A DNA stretch of 64,000 nt from Chlamydoabsidia padenii (taxonomy: Eukaryota > Mucoromycota > Mucoromycetes > Mucorales > Cunninghamellaceae). Numbering within the stretch: the stretch's first letter is position 1; every line of letters starts with the position of its first letter. A program made the translations under genes and the position numbers. The stretch is taken from the NCBI GenBank assembly GCA_025330725.1, contig JAIWND010000002.1, positions 682,001-746,000 on the forward strand, read 5' to 3'. Below, piece by piece: positions 33,139-45,274 of this stretch. The notes below the pieces were generated by a model that did not search any database, was not told the DNA's origin, and saw only the letters and a program-made list of their open reading frames with translations.

Positions 33139-34590
33139 TTACAAGACATCCTTCAAAGAAGCATTGGCTGACCCACGTTTCTTGGGTAACGGTGTTGAGT
33201 CTGATGGTTTCCAGCCGATCTATCAGATGCATATTTTTTTAAAAAAAAAAAGTTCAATGACCGATTCCAATAACCGAGATGATCATTTATTTTTACCATA
33301 TAGATGACTTGGAATGTTGCTGGTATAGTTCCGTCTTCGTTACCGTGGAGTTCTATATAAGAAATTAAAATTAGTATTCGGATCATATTTCAATTAAAGA
33401 TTAGGAATTACCTTTGTAAATGGATGCTGCTGCCAAAAGAGTATCCCGTTTTAAAAATGAACGTCTATACATAACCCCTCCCCCCAAGTTAGAATCCTGT
33501 TTCTGGTGATTCGCTTATTCATGATCTTACCGACTAAGCACCGCATTACTTTCACCCATTGATTTCAAATCATCCATGAGTTCAAAGGCAGAAGGATAGT
33601 TTACTTGAATTTCATCCACATCCACTGTAGTCAAAGTGAATCCTGCGCGAGACAATAGTCGAGAGATATCACTTGAATCTAAAAGAGAGTGAGAGAATGA
33701 GATCATGTTTACAAGTATAAAGTGGTGTATGTTTACCTGTCATTGGAGAGACTCTTGGTGATATGCCACTTTCCCGTTCCGTTTCCGCTAATTGTATCGA
33801 TGTTCTATATAATGATTTCAAGTAAGCGTTGGTTAATCCCCACCCCCACCCCACCCCCATTTTTTTTTATTACTTTACCGTAGTTCAAACAATGTGTCGC
33901 CACCAAACATTGCTCCAATAAAAACGCCATCAGGTTTGAGTGATTGTCGAATTTGAATCAAGGCCCCAGGTAGATCGTTCACCCAGTTTAAAGATAAGCT
34001 ACTGACCACAGCTTCCAAAGAGTTTTCTTCAAATGGCAAGTATTCTTCATCCACCACACGTCGTTCCACATCCACTATAAAAGAAGATAATGAGGATTGG
34101 TTAATTTTTCACCAAGCTTACCTTCATAAGTTTGATCAGCATCCCGATATAATGCTTTTTCTACAAAAAAAAAAGTAAGTTTCTATTATTTCTATAGCCA
34201 TTTCACTTACCAGACATATCACACATTATAAGCTTTTGCATCATGTCAGAGTCAACGTGTTTGACAATATGACCACAGCCAGATCCCAAATCCACCACTG
34301 TACCAAATTCACGTTTGATATCCTATACAAATAAAAGAGTAATGAGTTTCATTATTGTGTTTATTTTATTTTTTTCTTACCAAGAGCCGATCGGACACAC
34401 GAGCAGCTACTTCATCTTTAAGGTAATCGACCAAGCGACTTTGATCTTTATGAGCAGCCGCCCGATCCTTTTGTTTCTTCTTGACTTGACGATCAAAGAC
34501 TTGGAATGCCATGGGTGCGGAAGAGACTGTGGAATAAGATTGCCGTAAGACTGTGTTCTGTGTCACACGCCACAAGGATAATTTATTCAT
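33139..34590 (-). CDS. NDUFAF5: NDUFAF5, complex I assembly arginine hydroxylase/methyltransferase-fold protein
   Basis: Nine exons (34381-34590, 34211-34322, 34122-34160, 33879-34074, 33737-33804, 33531-33678, 33412-33464, 33297-33352, 33139-33219) encode 320 residues, every junction in phase. The N-terminus is a mitochondrial presequence ([20 protein letters not shown]). Family marks are [19 protein letters not shown], the SAM-site [43 protein letters not shown] and a conserved tail FQVIYMIGWKPS. NDUFAF5 hydroxylates an arginine of NDUFS7 early in complex I assembly in the matrix. Together with NDUFA7 this shows the organism has a full-type complex I. CGGGATTTAAAAA lies ~86 bp upstream. The nine exons make it the most intron-dense small gene here. 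Confidence 0.94.
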
Positions 34591-34897
34591 GGTATTGATA
34601 AAAGAGAGAAAGAGAGAGAAAGGAAAAAAAAAAATAAACAAGTGCTGTTTTTCATTTATAGTCTCCCCCGCCAATCGGGATTTAAAAAATATCACAAAGT
34701 CAGCCCCTTCTTTTTCTTTTGCATGATAATGGAATAGTTTTATTTCAAAATGGTATGATTACAAGTGACAGGTACAAGATAAAAATATAATAATGTATGA
34801 TAATGTATATAATAGATAATAATGACAAGCGTATGATACAATAAGATGGGAGGAGATGAATGGCTAGTTCTAGTTTTTAAAAAAAAGGAGAAACCTT
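34591..34897 (-). promoter_or_regulatory. NDUFAF5 promoter spacer with recurrent element
   Basis: CGGGATTTAAAAA at 34676-34688 is ~86 bp upstream of the NDUFAF5 start. The remainder is AT-rich 3' flank of the sulfate permease gene. Confidence 0.5.
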
Positions 34898-37707
34898 TTA
34901 AAGTAAATGTTCGGGTGTGGGTCGTAGAGACAAAGAGCGTACAGCCGCATTGACAGCTTCATCAGCGCTCCAGTGGAAGAAGGGATAAACGTCCTTGGGT
35001 ATAGGAATAGGATTGGACAAAGTAGCAGTGGAAGCAGACTTGAAGTCATCAAGGGGTCTGTCGTTGTTGTCAGTCGAGCTAATTTCCATTTCTTCAACAT
35101 CCGCATTTAGCCGTTGTTGTTGTTGTTGTTGTTGTTGTTTCTGTTCTTGTTGTTTTTGACTTTGAGGACCATCCTTGGAGACAGGTACGACAGGGAGAAT
35201 TTCTTGACCTTCACTACCAGGCACGGGCTGAGTTCCAAACCCGGCAACAATCAATGCACGCCGAATAGCAGGATGGACAATGTTGACAAAATGGAATTCC
35301 ACATGATGACCAGCAAATCGATTCAGGGCAGCCGAAGCATCCACCACAGCTTGTAATCCACTCGAGTCCAAACGATTGACACTGGCCACATCCAGAATCA
35401 AAGCATGTAGGAGAGGCAGTTGTTCACGTGCCGCTTCAGTCACTGGATTAGCATCGTCGTTCCACGCCCGATCACCCTTGCCTAACACTGCACCACCACG
35501 TCGGGTATGTTCTTTACAATAAGCAATGATTCGATCCGAGATATAGCCAGAGTTGGGGTAAGTGAAGGATTCGTCGATACGGCACATCAGGACACCACTA
35601 GGCAAAGGTTCCACCAACTTGCCCAAGGAAGGATGGCTATCAGGGACATATAAATACCGTTGTTGTTGTTGTTGTTGAGACTTGTCATCAGAGTATTTTG
35701 GAACATCGGAAGCTAGCGGCACACGACCCAAAGCCCAGAATCGAGGACGAGCAATTCGGAAAAGAAGGATGACGATGGATAAGGCCACAGAGGCATAGAT
35801 CCCATATTCCACCGTGGTGAAGAAGGTCACGATCACAGTGACGGCAAATACAAAGAGTTCCCAGAGTGAAACAGAGGCAAGACGTTTGATGTAGCTTGGT
35901 CCAGAGACAAGATCGGCTACGGCATGGATCACCACCGCAGACAGAGTGGCATCAGGAATATAATAGAAGGCTGGAGTCAATGCATAAAGAGCCAACACTA
36001 CTACACAGGCTGAGAAGATACCTGCAATGGGTGTTTTGACACCGGATCGCGCCTTGATTGCACTACGAGAAAAAGAACCAGTGGAAGGGTATGCACTATT
36101 AAAAAAGGTATAAGTAACTGGTTCCATATTCCATTATATGTCTTTTTCTATTGCTTACCCAAAGAAGGAGGCCCAAATGTTGGTGAATCCAATAGCGATG
36201 ATTTCTTGATCGGGATTAATGACATAGTTATTAATACGACCAAAAGACTTGGCAATAGCACAATGTTCCAAAATCAAGATGATGATTCCACTAGGTAAAG
36301 AAGGAGCAATGGCATTGATGGCGTCAGAATCAAGACGAGGCACCTAGTAAAAAATAAAAATAGAGTTAGATCTATAAAAGAGGGGTAAAAATGTCCGACT
36401 TACATTCATTGCTTGAAATCCTGCCGGGATGTCTTTAAGGATGCTGATAGGAGAGGTGGACTTTCCAATATTGATGAGGAAGCTGATCAGTGTGGCAAAG
36501 ATGATAAGAATACCATTACGCATGATACCAAAGAAGAAAAGATGGGTGCTGTACTTGGGGTAGCGTTTGGACAGAAATTGACAACCGTAACGAATACCGT
36601 ATAAAAACAAGAGCCCAGATAATCCAAAGGCCACATCGAGTTTGGTGTTGGGTAAATACTTGAAAAAGTTGCCAAAGATAAGGTATGTTGAATCTTGGGT
36701 ATTGATGCCTTTAATACCAAAGAGTTTAGGCCACTAATAAGCACAAGGCAGAATTAGTCACATGTAATGAATCATGCAGAGGCGGGTCCTTACCTGACCA
36801 ATAGTGATGGTGATCGCAGAACCTGCATAAAGAGAAATAAGATTAGATCATGTGATTTCTATATAAAGCAGATGTCAAATTTGATCCCTTTACCTGTCAT
36901 GAATCCAGCAATTGAGCAAGCTATAGCCAAAAAGAAAAAAAAAAAAAAAAGGCATTTGGATTAGTACAACAATGAACGAGGATATGTTATAAATAGTAAA
37001 TCTTACCAGGGATAAAGTCGACCAAAATACCAAGACGAGCTAGACCGATAAACATGGCAATAGCACCAGTAAGTAAGGAGAAGGTGACAGCAATTTCAGT
37101 GGCAGTGATGGTTGTGCTTGAGGCTGTGACTCTTGTAATAGTTTGACCAACCAACAATGACATGACAGCTATAAGAAAAAAAAAAAAAAAAAAGAGGTTT
37201 ATTGTTCATATCTCTTTTTTTTGGGGGGGGGAGAAAGGTTACCTGTAGGTCCAATAGAGATATCTTTGGAAGTTGCAAATAAACAGTAGACACAAAGTCC
37301 AACAAAAGCCGTACTATAAAAAATATAAAGATTAAAAGAAGAATATAAATGTTAATGAGACTTACTATAAACCGTATTGTGGGGGTAACATGGCGATTTT
37401 TGCGTAAGCCATAGATTGAGGGACGACGACAATACCAACAGTAATACCAGCAATCAAATCTCGTATTAACCACTGTAAAAGTCAAATAACAAGTTGGTTT
37501 AACATAATCAGTTTCTTTTTCTTTTTCTTTTCTTTGTATATTGATACTTACTGTAAGGTTATAACGTCCAATCCATGTTGCGATCGGAAAGAGTGATACA
37601 ATGTAGTCTTGAGTGTAGCGTGGCAAGTTTCTAAAAAATATTTCTGTTTCTTCTTTATAAGATACTTGTTCATAGTCAACAAATATATCTTCGTGTTTTT
37701 CGTCCAT
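34898..37707 (-). CDS. SulP-family sulfate permease with STAS domain
   Basis: Nine exons (37552-37707, 37366-37472, 37243-37313, 37007-37168, 36894-36920, 36794-36822, 36404-36733, 36159-36343, 34898-36095) encode 754 residues. Family marks: LIAGITVGIVVVPQSMAYA (TM1-2 signature), YGLYTAFVGLCVYCLFATSK, DISIGPTAVMSLLVGQ, GFTNIWASFFGAYPSTGSFS and RSAIKARSGVKTPIAG. The C-terminal STAS domain spans about 480-650 (LHALILDVASVNRLDSSGLQ). It should carry sulfate into the cell at the plasma membrane, feeding cysteine and methionine synthesis; a vacuolar member is possible. Two internal exons are only 27 and 29 nt. The tail after STAS is polyGln and Ser/Asp-rich, likely regulatory. The start codon is the first ATG of the frame. 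Confidence 0.93.
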
Positions 37708-38922
37708 GATGGAATATAATATGCAGGAAGATGAAAAAAAAAAGTGGGAAGAAAAGAGCAAATTGACTTTTAAATCTCCAACAGACCAGCTGGATTGCGC
37801 CATCGTTGCGCCAAATTGAGAAATTGATCGGGAATTGAAAATCCCACAAGTATGATGAACCCTTACCACCAATAGAATACCTGGTATCGATAATGTATCC
37901 AGACATCAGCAATCTCCAAACTTAAAAAAAAAACCCCCATCATCTATTGGATTCCGAGATATACCATTTCAATCAACCCGTGCCAATAAAGATTAAATAC
38001 CATACATATATAGACAAATGATCCATCTGATCCCTTTTTATTACAACCCCGAATATAAAGATAACTTAAAAGCAATAACTAGTAATGCTAAACAAGTGAA
38101 TAAGGTTAACCGTATATCAAGCATACTACTACATTGAGGTGTTGATCGTCCTTGATTTGTAGTATTTCCATCAGCGCACCAATCACAAAAGTCGTCATCG
38201 TCGTCATTATCCCGTCCAAACCTTCCCGATATCCATTTCTAGAGACATCAGTCTTTATGTCCAGTCATCCTAACAATCCATTGGTTCATTCCATCATCAA
38301 AAGGCATTCATCACATCCTCTTGATAGGCATGTATCATACAAAAAAAAAAGCTTATTAGTTATATATTGATTACAAAGCACCACGGGGACTGATTACCCA
38401 GAGATGGTGCGACCATTGTCCTTTACCGCTATTTCACGCCGCCTTGTGTTGTATTTTTGTATGTTTCCAGTTGTCAAATTTTCACAAATGTCTTCTTTTT
38501 CTACTTTGTCTTTGTATCTACTTGAAAAATAGCAGCAACGTTAATAGTCATACTATCTTCACCCCCGTCATTTATTTTACCTATTCCATTTACCTGAGAT
38601 TTAGTCAACCAAGTGTCTTGTTTTCCAAAGATGAGTTTCACCATTATTTCAAGTCAACATTTTAACTATTGTTTTAAACAGTATATTAGTACTTTGAACA
38701 TTGGCATTGGGTCTATCATTTATATTTTACCTGTTTGCCATGATCAAGGGGAAAGAAAAAGGAGTGCGGGTAATGAAAAGGGCCGAAATTTTATATCGGG
38801 ATATTCCAGCCAATAAGAAGCCCTGGAAAAGGAATCAGGAAAAAAGAAAGAAAAAAAGAGAGCTCAGCATTTTCTCTTTTGTCTTTTTTTCACACTTTTT
38901 TTTTTTTTTTTTTTACCTTCTC
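37708..38922. other. 1.2-kb intergenic region between divergent genes
   Basis: No gene is seen; open frames at 38152-38370 and 38444-38816 are hydrophobic low-complexity without family marks. TTTTAAATCTCC near 37768 is a loose element copy ~65 bp before the permease start. ATCGGGATATTCC near 38795, ~125 bp before the bZIP start, is another. A ~19-T run precedes the bZIP ATG. Confidence 0.45.
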
Positions 38923-40457
38923 ATGGATTATAACAAGAACAACAATCAATCTGTTATAGACTGGATTTTACAACTTGATTCAGATCCACCCACCACGGAT
39001 TCTCAATCATTAGTCACAGTACCACAATTATCTTCCTCACAACAACTATCAGCTCTACTCAACGATGCACCCAGTAATTCACCCATGTTGACCAAGTCTG
39101 ATCTCTTTCAATTTTATCTTGGGGATGAAGTAAATCAACAACAACAACAACAAGTCAAACGATCAGCACAAACAGAGGATGATAAACAATCCATTACCTT
39201 TCAAACCATCAAACGAACGAAAAAGGTCAAATCGACTGGGGCCGAACCTTTCTCAGGACGCCTGGACTTTAGACCTACCATGACGGAACAAGTGCCCGAA
39301 AGTCAACTCAAAGCCATGTCACCAAGGGAAAGACGTCAATTGCGAAACAAGATATCAGCTCGTAACTTTCGAAATCGTCGAAAAGGTAAATGAAACTCAA
39401 AACCCCATTTGTGTCACATTGTTTATATTACTTTGTTGTTTATTGATTAATCTTACTAATTATTGCTTGCATAGAATACATTTCAACCTTGGAAGAAGAA
39501 TTGGATGAATACAAATCAATAAACAAGAAACTTCGAGGGGAACTTACCAATGTCAAGGACAAGATGATACAACTAGAAAACGAAAACAAGCAATTACGAC
39601 TGGATCTAATATTATATGAACAAGGTATCAATCCTTCTTCCAAGCATCACAACAGCAACAATAACAACAATACTGGTACCTTATCATCTTTTGAAATCTC
39701 GCCTGATACAACGACATTACACGCCTTATCTTCATTGGACTCTTCAGCTTCTCCACCTGACTTGAATGTACTCCATGATTTTACTGTTACATCATCACCT
39801 CCACCTCAACAAGAACAAGAACAACAAGATTCAATGGCTTTATTATGGTCTTTACCATTACCTGACTTTAATTTAAATGATATGTACTTGTCTCATGCCA
39901 TGATGCCTGACTGGAATGTAAATCATGTCTTATCCAAATCAAACGAACAATCACTCACACCAACCACCACCAATGTCAACGACACCTTCCGACGGTTCCC
40001 CTTACTTGCTCCTGCTCTTATGTCTATTGTGGTTGGTCATACCATGACTTTATCCACCAACGATCTACTTACACTCAATGCCTCCACTCCTACTCCTACT
40101 ACTACTACTACTACTACTCCTACTACTCAACCATCACCACCATCCGACAAACAAGCGTTGAAGATTTGGGAATTACTTCAACCACCTGCTCAGAAATCAA
40201 TCACTTACATATCCGAGAAGAACCACGACGTTACCACCGAATCAACATCTACAACAGACGATGTAGCAAGATGTTATATCGCAAATGCTGTCTCTGTCCT
40301 CCATCGTTATCTCAAGAATTATGTATGTGCCTCGGTACAAAACTATTTGGAACATTGCCAACTTGAATCTCGCCGCCTGGAAGAGGTTAAACGACCTCGA
40401 TCTCCTATTTGTCAAAAACTACAACGGGCCAAGGAACGTTTTATCCCTGTCTCTTGA
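38923..40457 (+). CDS. bZIP transcription factor
   Basis: Two exons (38923-39385, 39475-40457) encode 481 residues. The basic region is SPRERRQLRNKISARNFRNR, with the invariant Asn and Arg in N-x7-R spacing. The zipper follows as EYISTLEEELDEYKSINKKL and further heptads to ENENKQLRLDL. The intron falls exactly between basic region and zipper. Flanking regions are Ser/Thr/Gln/Pro-rich, as in activation domains. A C-terminal helical block (VARCYIANAVSVLHRYLKNY) is recognisably ordered but I cannot assign it. The basic region looks most like the fungal Atf/PAP1-neighbour group found widely in basal fungi; no target can be named. The 5' leader is T-rich, with the ATG 15 bp after a T tract. Confidence 0.9.
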
Positions 40458-41699
40458 TATCATCTAGTTATAGCCCCCGTTCCCTTCCCTTAGCTTTATA
40501 GTCATTCCCTCATATATATATATGCTGTTTTTAAATTACATTATTAAATAAACCAAAGAATACTTTTATTTAAAAAAAATAGAAATACAAGTAAAGGAGG
40601 CCAAGCGTACAGGCACTTGTGTGAGGTCAGATCAAGATAAAGGCGGGTCGGTAAATGGGATTATACGTGTATTTTTTAATCCAAAGAATACTAAATCATT
40701 AAAGTAGCTGTGTGCTCGGGAAACGTGTTTGTGTCAGTTGATTTAGACGTACATGCACACCAATCACAATACCCATCCTCTTTTTGAACATCCTTTTATT
40801 TTGTTCAGCTTTACATTTTTCTCAAGTGTTTCATTAACAAAAAAAAAACATCATTACAAAAGGATCTCTTTAACCATCTACAAGTACCTTGCAAGTATGC
40901 ATTCTGTCTTTTTTCGCTTTTTAAAACCCGACATCCAAATTGGGATTTCCATTCTTTTTTTTACAAAACTACTGTTGAGGAAATCGTAAGACCAAACTTA
41001 TTTCAAAACCCGCTTACCGTTTGCCTTGAATCTTTCGAGAGCCCTACAGCCTCAATGGACAAGTGATGCTCATGACAAAAGTGACCATGAGCATTCCTTA
41101 GCCTATTTCCAACAAAGTTTACATAATGGTCAATATACCAAGTCCACTGTATGGAGCAATATAGCTTCAAGATCGTTTTAACTTGACTTTTGTAAAAAAC
41201 AGGTTGTAGAATGAAAATTGTACTTTGAGGGTGGGGGTGCTTGTTGGGGAAGTGCATCATTTTTTTTCTGGCGATTTAACGGTAGCCATTTCCAAGTCTG
41301 ACTGAATTTCTAATTACGTGATTTCAGGGGGGAAGGGAAAGCTCGTTATTTTCATTTTACTTTCAAGTCCTGACATCCAAATTGGGATGTCTTTTTAACA
41401 AGAGCTATCAAAAGTTTGAAATTTGTTGAAGGAATCGAATCTAGCAATACACAAATCTAAATTGGGATTAACTAACTCCGACGCCACATAAACAAATCAC
41501 TTTAACCGACCTCCTTAGTTGTCGATATGCATCATTTTATATCATCGGCTGCTGGGACAACTCTTGCTCTTGACGCATAATAAAAACCGGTTTCTTGACA
41601 CCGCAACAAGACCTATCTTATGGTTACCTCCTAACCAATATCTAGTCTATGACACTAATGTCAAATCTATCTCTTGACACTAAGTCAACATCTATCTTT

Positions 41700-41815
41700 A
41701 GTATAACTTACCCCTGAATCTGAATAGTATAAATAGCACCCTTTTCATTCAGAATTCATTTTCTTCTTCAGTTTTCATAAGTTTCTCTTTTAATAAAAAA
41801 CTTCAATACAAATCA
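41700..41815 (+). promoter_or_regulatory. Orphan promoter-like segment, possible solo-LTR remnant
   Basis: TATAAATAGCACCC at 41729, TCTTCTTCAGTTTTC downstream and AATAAAAAAC at 41792 give the TATA-initiator-polyA order of a retrotransposon LTR. No TG...CA ends with a target duplication could be matched, so this is only suggestive. Confidence 0.25.
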
Positions 41816-41920
41816 AAAGGCCTTAATTGCAAGCCACCTCTCTTATTATCAAGTTACTTAACAAGAGTAAATATTGTCTTTACTGCTCTTACTTTGGAAC
41901 AAGAGCCTCTTTTTATTTTA

Positions 41921-41935
41921 TTTTCAAATCCCGAC
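41921..41935 (+). promoter_or_regulatory. Recurrent element without an adjacent gene
   Basis: TTTTCAAATCCCGAC matches the core perfectly, yet the nearest recognised feature (tRNA-Gly) is ~740 bp away. Confidence 0.45.
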
Positions 41936-42671
41936 TTGCCTCGGTCGATTTTTTTTTCTTTTCCTCTTAAATTAACAAGTACATTCAAATACAACTTGAA
42001 GGTTGAATCTTACCAAAAAGATTCTGGTGCTCACTACTTAATACATACTTTTTGAACCCAAGATACTCTAACATCTACCAGATTTAGCCGTATCGCATCA
42101 CAAATAATGTCGGGACTAATCTGGACGGTGGTTTAATTCTTTTATTTACGGTAGCTGGGACTTTCTGATTGTTTCTCTTTTTCTTCACTTTTAATCCACT
42201 ACAATCTCGATCCTTCCATAAACTACTTTATACTATATAATCTTGGATATTAGAAATAGTATAAATATGTTTCTTATTTCATAAAAAATAAAAAACAAGC
42301 TTTAGACAATATTCAACTGTCCTAACCAAATAATATACTACAACATAGACACCTATTAGACCAAACATCCTTCCGCCGATGTCGGAGATAAAAAGTGATT
42401 TTCTCTGGAAAAATAGATATCAATCTGGAAATTTCTTTTTGTCTCTTTCTCCTTTCTCTTCTTTCTCTCTCGATAAATCTTTTAACATCTAGATGCTTCG
42501 ATATAACCAATTCAGCCATAGACTCCGATAATAGAATAGTATATATATATGTAGACTTCACTTTTAATAAAAACATTATTCTTCACCTGATATATAAAAG
42601 GAATACTCGTCTTATAGTTCAAACGACACCGACAATAAGTTCAAATGCCGATATGGAGTGAGTGTAAAAAG

Positions 42672-42742
42672 TGCGCGGTCGGGGAATCGAACCCCGGCCC
42701 TTCGCGTGGCAGGCGAAGATTATACCACTTAACCAACCGCGC
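42672..42742 (-). tRNA. tRNA-Gly(GCC)
   Basis: A 71-nt cloverleaf on the minus strand without intron. Acceptor GCGCGGT pairs perfectly with ACCGCGC, with A73. The anticodon stem TTCGC/GCGAA encloses CTGCCAC, with T33 and anticodon GCC. T-arm: CGGGG-TTCGATT-CCCCG. The D-loop has the expected AGTGGTAT. The element TTCAAATCCCGCG lies ~95 bp upstream at 42835. Confidence 0.96.
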
Positions 42743-43025
42743 CCACATATTTTAAAAGATTGCAATATAATATATAAAGTACCTTTTCAAAAAAATCACG
42801 TGATCTTGAAAAATGATTTTAATTCGTCGGTTTTTTCAAATCCCGCGTGGCTACATTTCAATGCAAATCTTCGAAATGCATGAATAATTGGAATCATGAT
42901 CGAATATTCTTATCAAATGATAAATTGTATGTAAAAGATATTAAAATGTATGTTTATTGATCAAAAAAAAAGACTACAAATTTATATATATAAAAAAGTA
43001 ACCATCGCTATTCTAATACTAATCA
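42743..43025. other. Spacer between tRNA-Gly and VAC7-like gene
   Basis: Holds TTCAAATCCCGCG at 42835-42847 (recurrent element) and the AT-rich 3' flank of the VAC7-like gene. Confidence 0.45.
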
Positions 43026-43363
43026 CTAGTTTCCATTATTAACACAATAACCTTGATTAGAATTATTATTAGATACCACTCCTGTATCCGGATCGACTTG
43101 AGCTTCATTGCAAATAGCTACTGTTTGAGAATAAACACCAGGTAATCCCAAAGAATGATAAGTGAGGACACCACGGGCCAATAAACCATACTGATATCGA
43201 ATCATGCGAGACCATCGTCCATTCCCACCTTGATCATCACCAGGAGATTTGATTCGGATTTGACTAATGGCTTGTGAAGGTTGAGAGGATAAAAAGGAAG
43301 ATGAAAAAGCCAAAGGTTCATCAAAGTGGTAAAAACTTCCCAAGTATTCTGCCGGATCAGCGC

Positions 43364-43412
<49 letters not shown>

Positions 43413-44812
43413 TGAATCCCCCCCTTTTTTTGTCTTTGTCCTTTTTATTACCTAAGGATTGGGTATGATTCATTGTATCAAGTGATAAAGGTACAATTCG
43501 AGAAAAGGCAAAGACACTGATATCAGCATCATCCACATGAACCGTCCAAGGATTAGGATTATAAGCGGTTACTTGTAAATCAAAGATCAATTCCTTGTCA
43601 GAGGCCAATACTCGTCCCATCCGGATAGTCAATTGTTCCAAAGGTTTGGCTTCACCATATATGAGCATCATAAAACAAAGGAAGAATATAAGAGAGAGGA
43701 AGCCACACACCAGTCGAAATGATAGACTACCCAAGAAGAAGAGCGAGATGAGTTAATTTATTCATAATGTTGTGATTTTCTTTATTACCATCTCTGTTCT
43801 TGTTGTTCTTCTTGTTTTTGTTGTCTTTTTATTCGCCTTGGTGGTGGATGATCAAACCATAACAGAGATTCAGATTCATCATCACTTGCATATCCATCTT
43901 GATAAATAGGTAAATACCCCCCCTGTTGATGTCGTCTAGTCGAGTGGCGTGGTGTTGAGTGAGGATCCATTACATAACTCCTTAACTTGGGTCGTCGTGT
44001 AGATGATTCGTTGAGATCTAGTGATGATAGTGATTTTTGAAGCAAGTGTAATCCCGTAGTTGATTTCTTGGGTAAGAGTGAATTAGAATGATGATGATCC
44101 GATGTATTGCCATTATGTTCACTACCACTATAAGGATAAACATAGTATTCATTTTCATCAGAGTCTATAAACAATGTTGATTAGTAGGTAAAAGGAGGAG
44201 GAGGAGGAGGAGGATATACATCTATGTATTACCTTCTACATTTGACACTGCATCGAGAAGATTCCTATGAAAGTATTCAGACGGGGTGGCAGTGCTATGC
44301 ATAGGTGATCGTTTTGCTTGTTTTCTTTGTTTTGAGGACCCAAGTCTATTGTTTGAAGGGCGACGATTGAGTTGAGTGGATTCTGCTGGTGGTGTCAGTA
44401 AGTTCCCAAGTGGTGGGGAATGACCATTAATATAATCCGGATAAGGTGAAGAGTGGTAATAATCCAAGTGGTTGTCAAAGTAGGTGTTACCAGAATATCC
44501 ACCTGTGTTCCCAGTCGTAACATTGTTGTTGTTGTTGTTGTTGTTGTTATCATGAGGTACAGCCATTGAGAGAGTAGGGTCAAAGTGAGCTTGTTCTACT
44601 GTAAGATTACGATCAAAGTTAGAAACAAGCAAATCACGGCGCATGTTATGGCAATACTTGTCAGCGGCCAGAGTGGCAAACTTGTTTAAAAATGAGTATG
44701 TTGGTATTGGAGGTGCCCGTCGACTGGATTGTTGCATAGCTGGTGTGTGTTTCTTTTCATCATCGTCGGTTGAGCAATACGCTTGAGTTGTACCGTAGTC
44801 ACCAGTGTCCAT
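43026..44812 (-). CDS. VAC7: VAC7-like vacuolar membrane protein (PI(3,5)P2 regulator) with LEA2-type lumenal domain
   Basis: Four exons (44233-44812, 43789-44164, 43452-43726, 43026-43363) encode 522 residues. Residues 1-~325 are cytosolic low complexity (Asn run, Ser/His/Arg). One transmembrane helix (LVCGFLSLIFFLCFMMLIYG) follows. The lumenal domain carries the Vac7 signature: RVLASDKELIFDLQVTAYNP, DADISVFAFS, LGSFYHFDEPLAFSSSF and ARGVLTYHSLGL. In yeast Vac7 activates Fab1 on the vacuole to make PI(3,5)P2, which sets vacuole size. This protein is less than half the length of yeast Vac7, mainly because the cytosolic tail is shorter. Intron 3 is an A47-type run. GTTTAAATCCCGAC lies ~135 bp upstream. 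SFT2 is divergent. Confidence 0.85.
43364..43411. repeat. Long poly(A) tract in VAC7-like intron 3
   Basis: About 45 consecutive A on the plus strand (T in the transcript) directly abut the splice acceptor, an extreme polypyrimidine tract. Its length is likely to vary between reads and strains. Confidence 0.9.
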
Positions 44813-45274
44813 GGTAAAAAGAATATAGAAGAATGAGTCAAATAAAACAAGTGTAGAAGGGATAAACAAAAAGTAGAAGAAAAGGGCGAAAAAAAAAAAA
44901 AAAAAAAAAAAAAGAAGACGATGTCTAGATAAAAGGGTTCGACTAGGTTTAAATCCCGACTTCCATGGCGCGAATTATGAGTAACATTCAAATTGGTCAG
45001 GGCGACCTTCTTTATATGAAACAATACAGTAAGTGTGCCATCAAAAACACTTTCTTTTTTTCCTTTTCCTTTTTCTTGGATCATATCGTTGATTCTCTTG
45101 GGTATTAGCGGCATTGTACCATTTCAGTCTCCATTTCACTACCACTTTTTGCTTTAACGGGTTGCAAGCGGCGTTTGAAACTATAATTTCCAGCCCAGGA
45201 GTTTGATTTTCTTTCTCTTTCTTTTCTTTTTTCTTTCCCCATACAACCTTCTTCCTCGTTATATATATAAGGTC
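44813..45274. promoter_or_regulatory. Bidirectional promoter region, VAC7-like / SFT2
   Basis: Two recurrent elements face outwards: GTTTAAATCCCGAC at 44947-44960 (~135 bp from the VAC7-like ATG) and GGCGTTTGAAACT at 45170-45182 (~93-105 bp from the SFT2 ATG). An A23 run lies at 44891-44913. Confidence 0.5.

Larger units (their letters stand above)
40458..42671. other. 2.2-kb gene-poor region
   Basis: No coding gene. GACATCCAAATTGGGAT occurs at about 40930 and 41373 and a partial copy at 41458. A promoter-like stretch around 41700-41810 contains TATAAATAG at 41729-41737, a CT-rich initiator and AATAAA within 80 bp, but no open frame follows. TTTTCAAATCCCGAC at 41921-41935 is a perfect copy of the recurrent element. 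Open frames at 40753-40989, 41003-41260 and 42322-42661 lack family marks. Confidence 0.45.

Noticed and set aside
37096..37872. 258-codon minus frame across the permease 5' half as a single exon
   Set aside because: It reads through several introns; the SulP motifs appear only after splicing.
41520..41872. Complete solo LTR
   Set aside because: TG...CA ends could be chosen but no matching target-site duplication was found.
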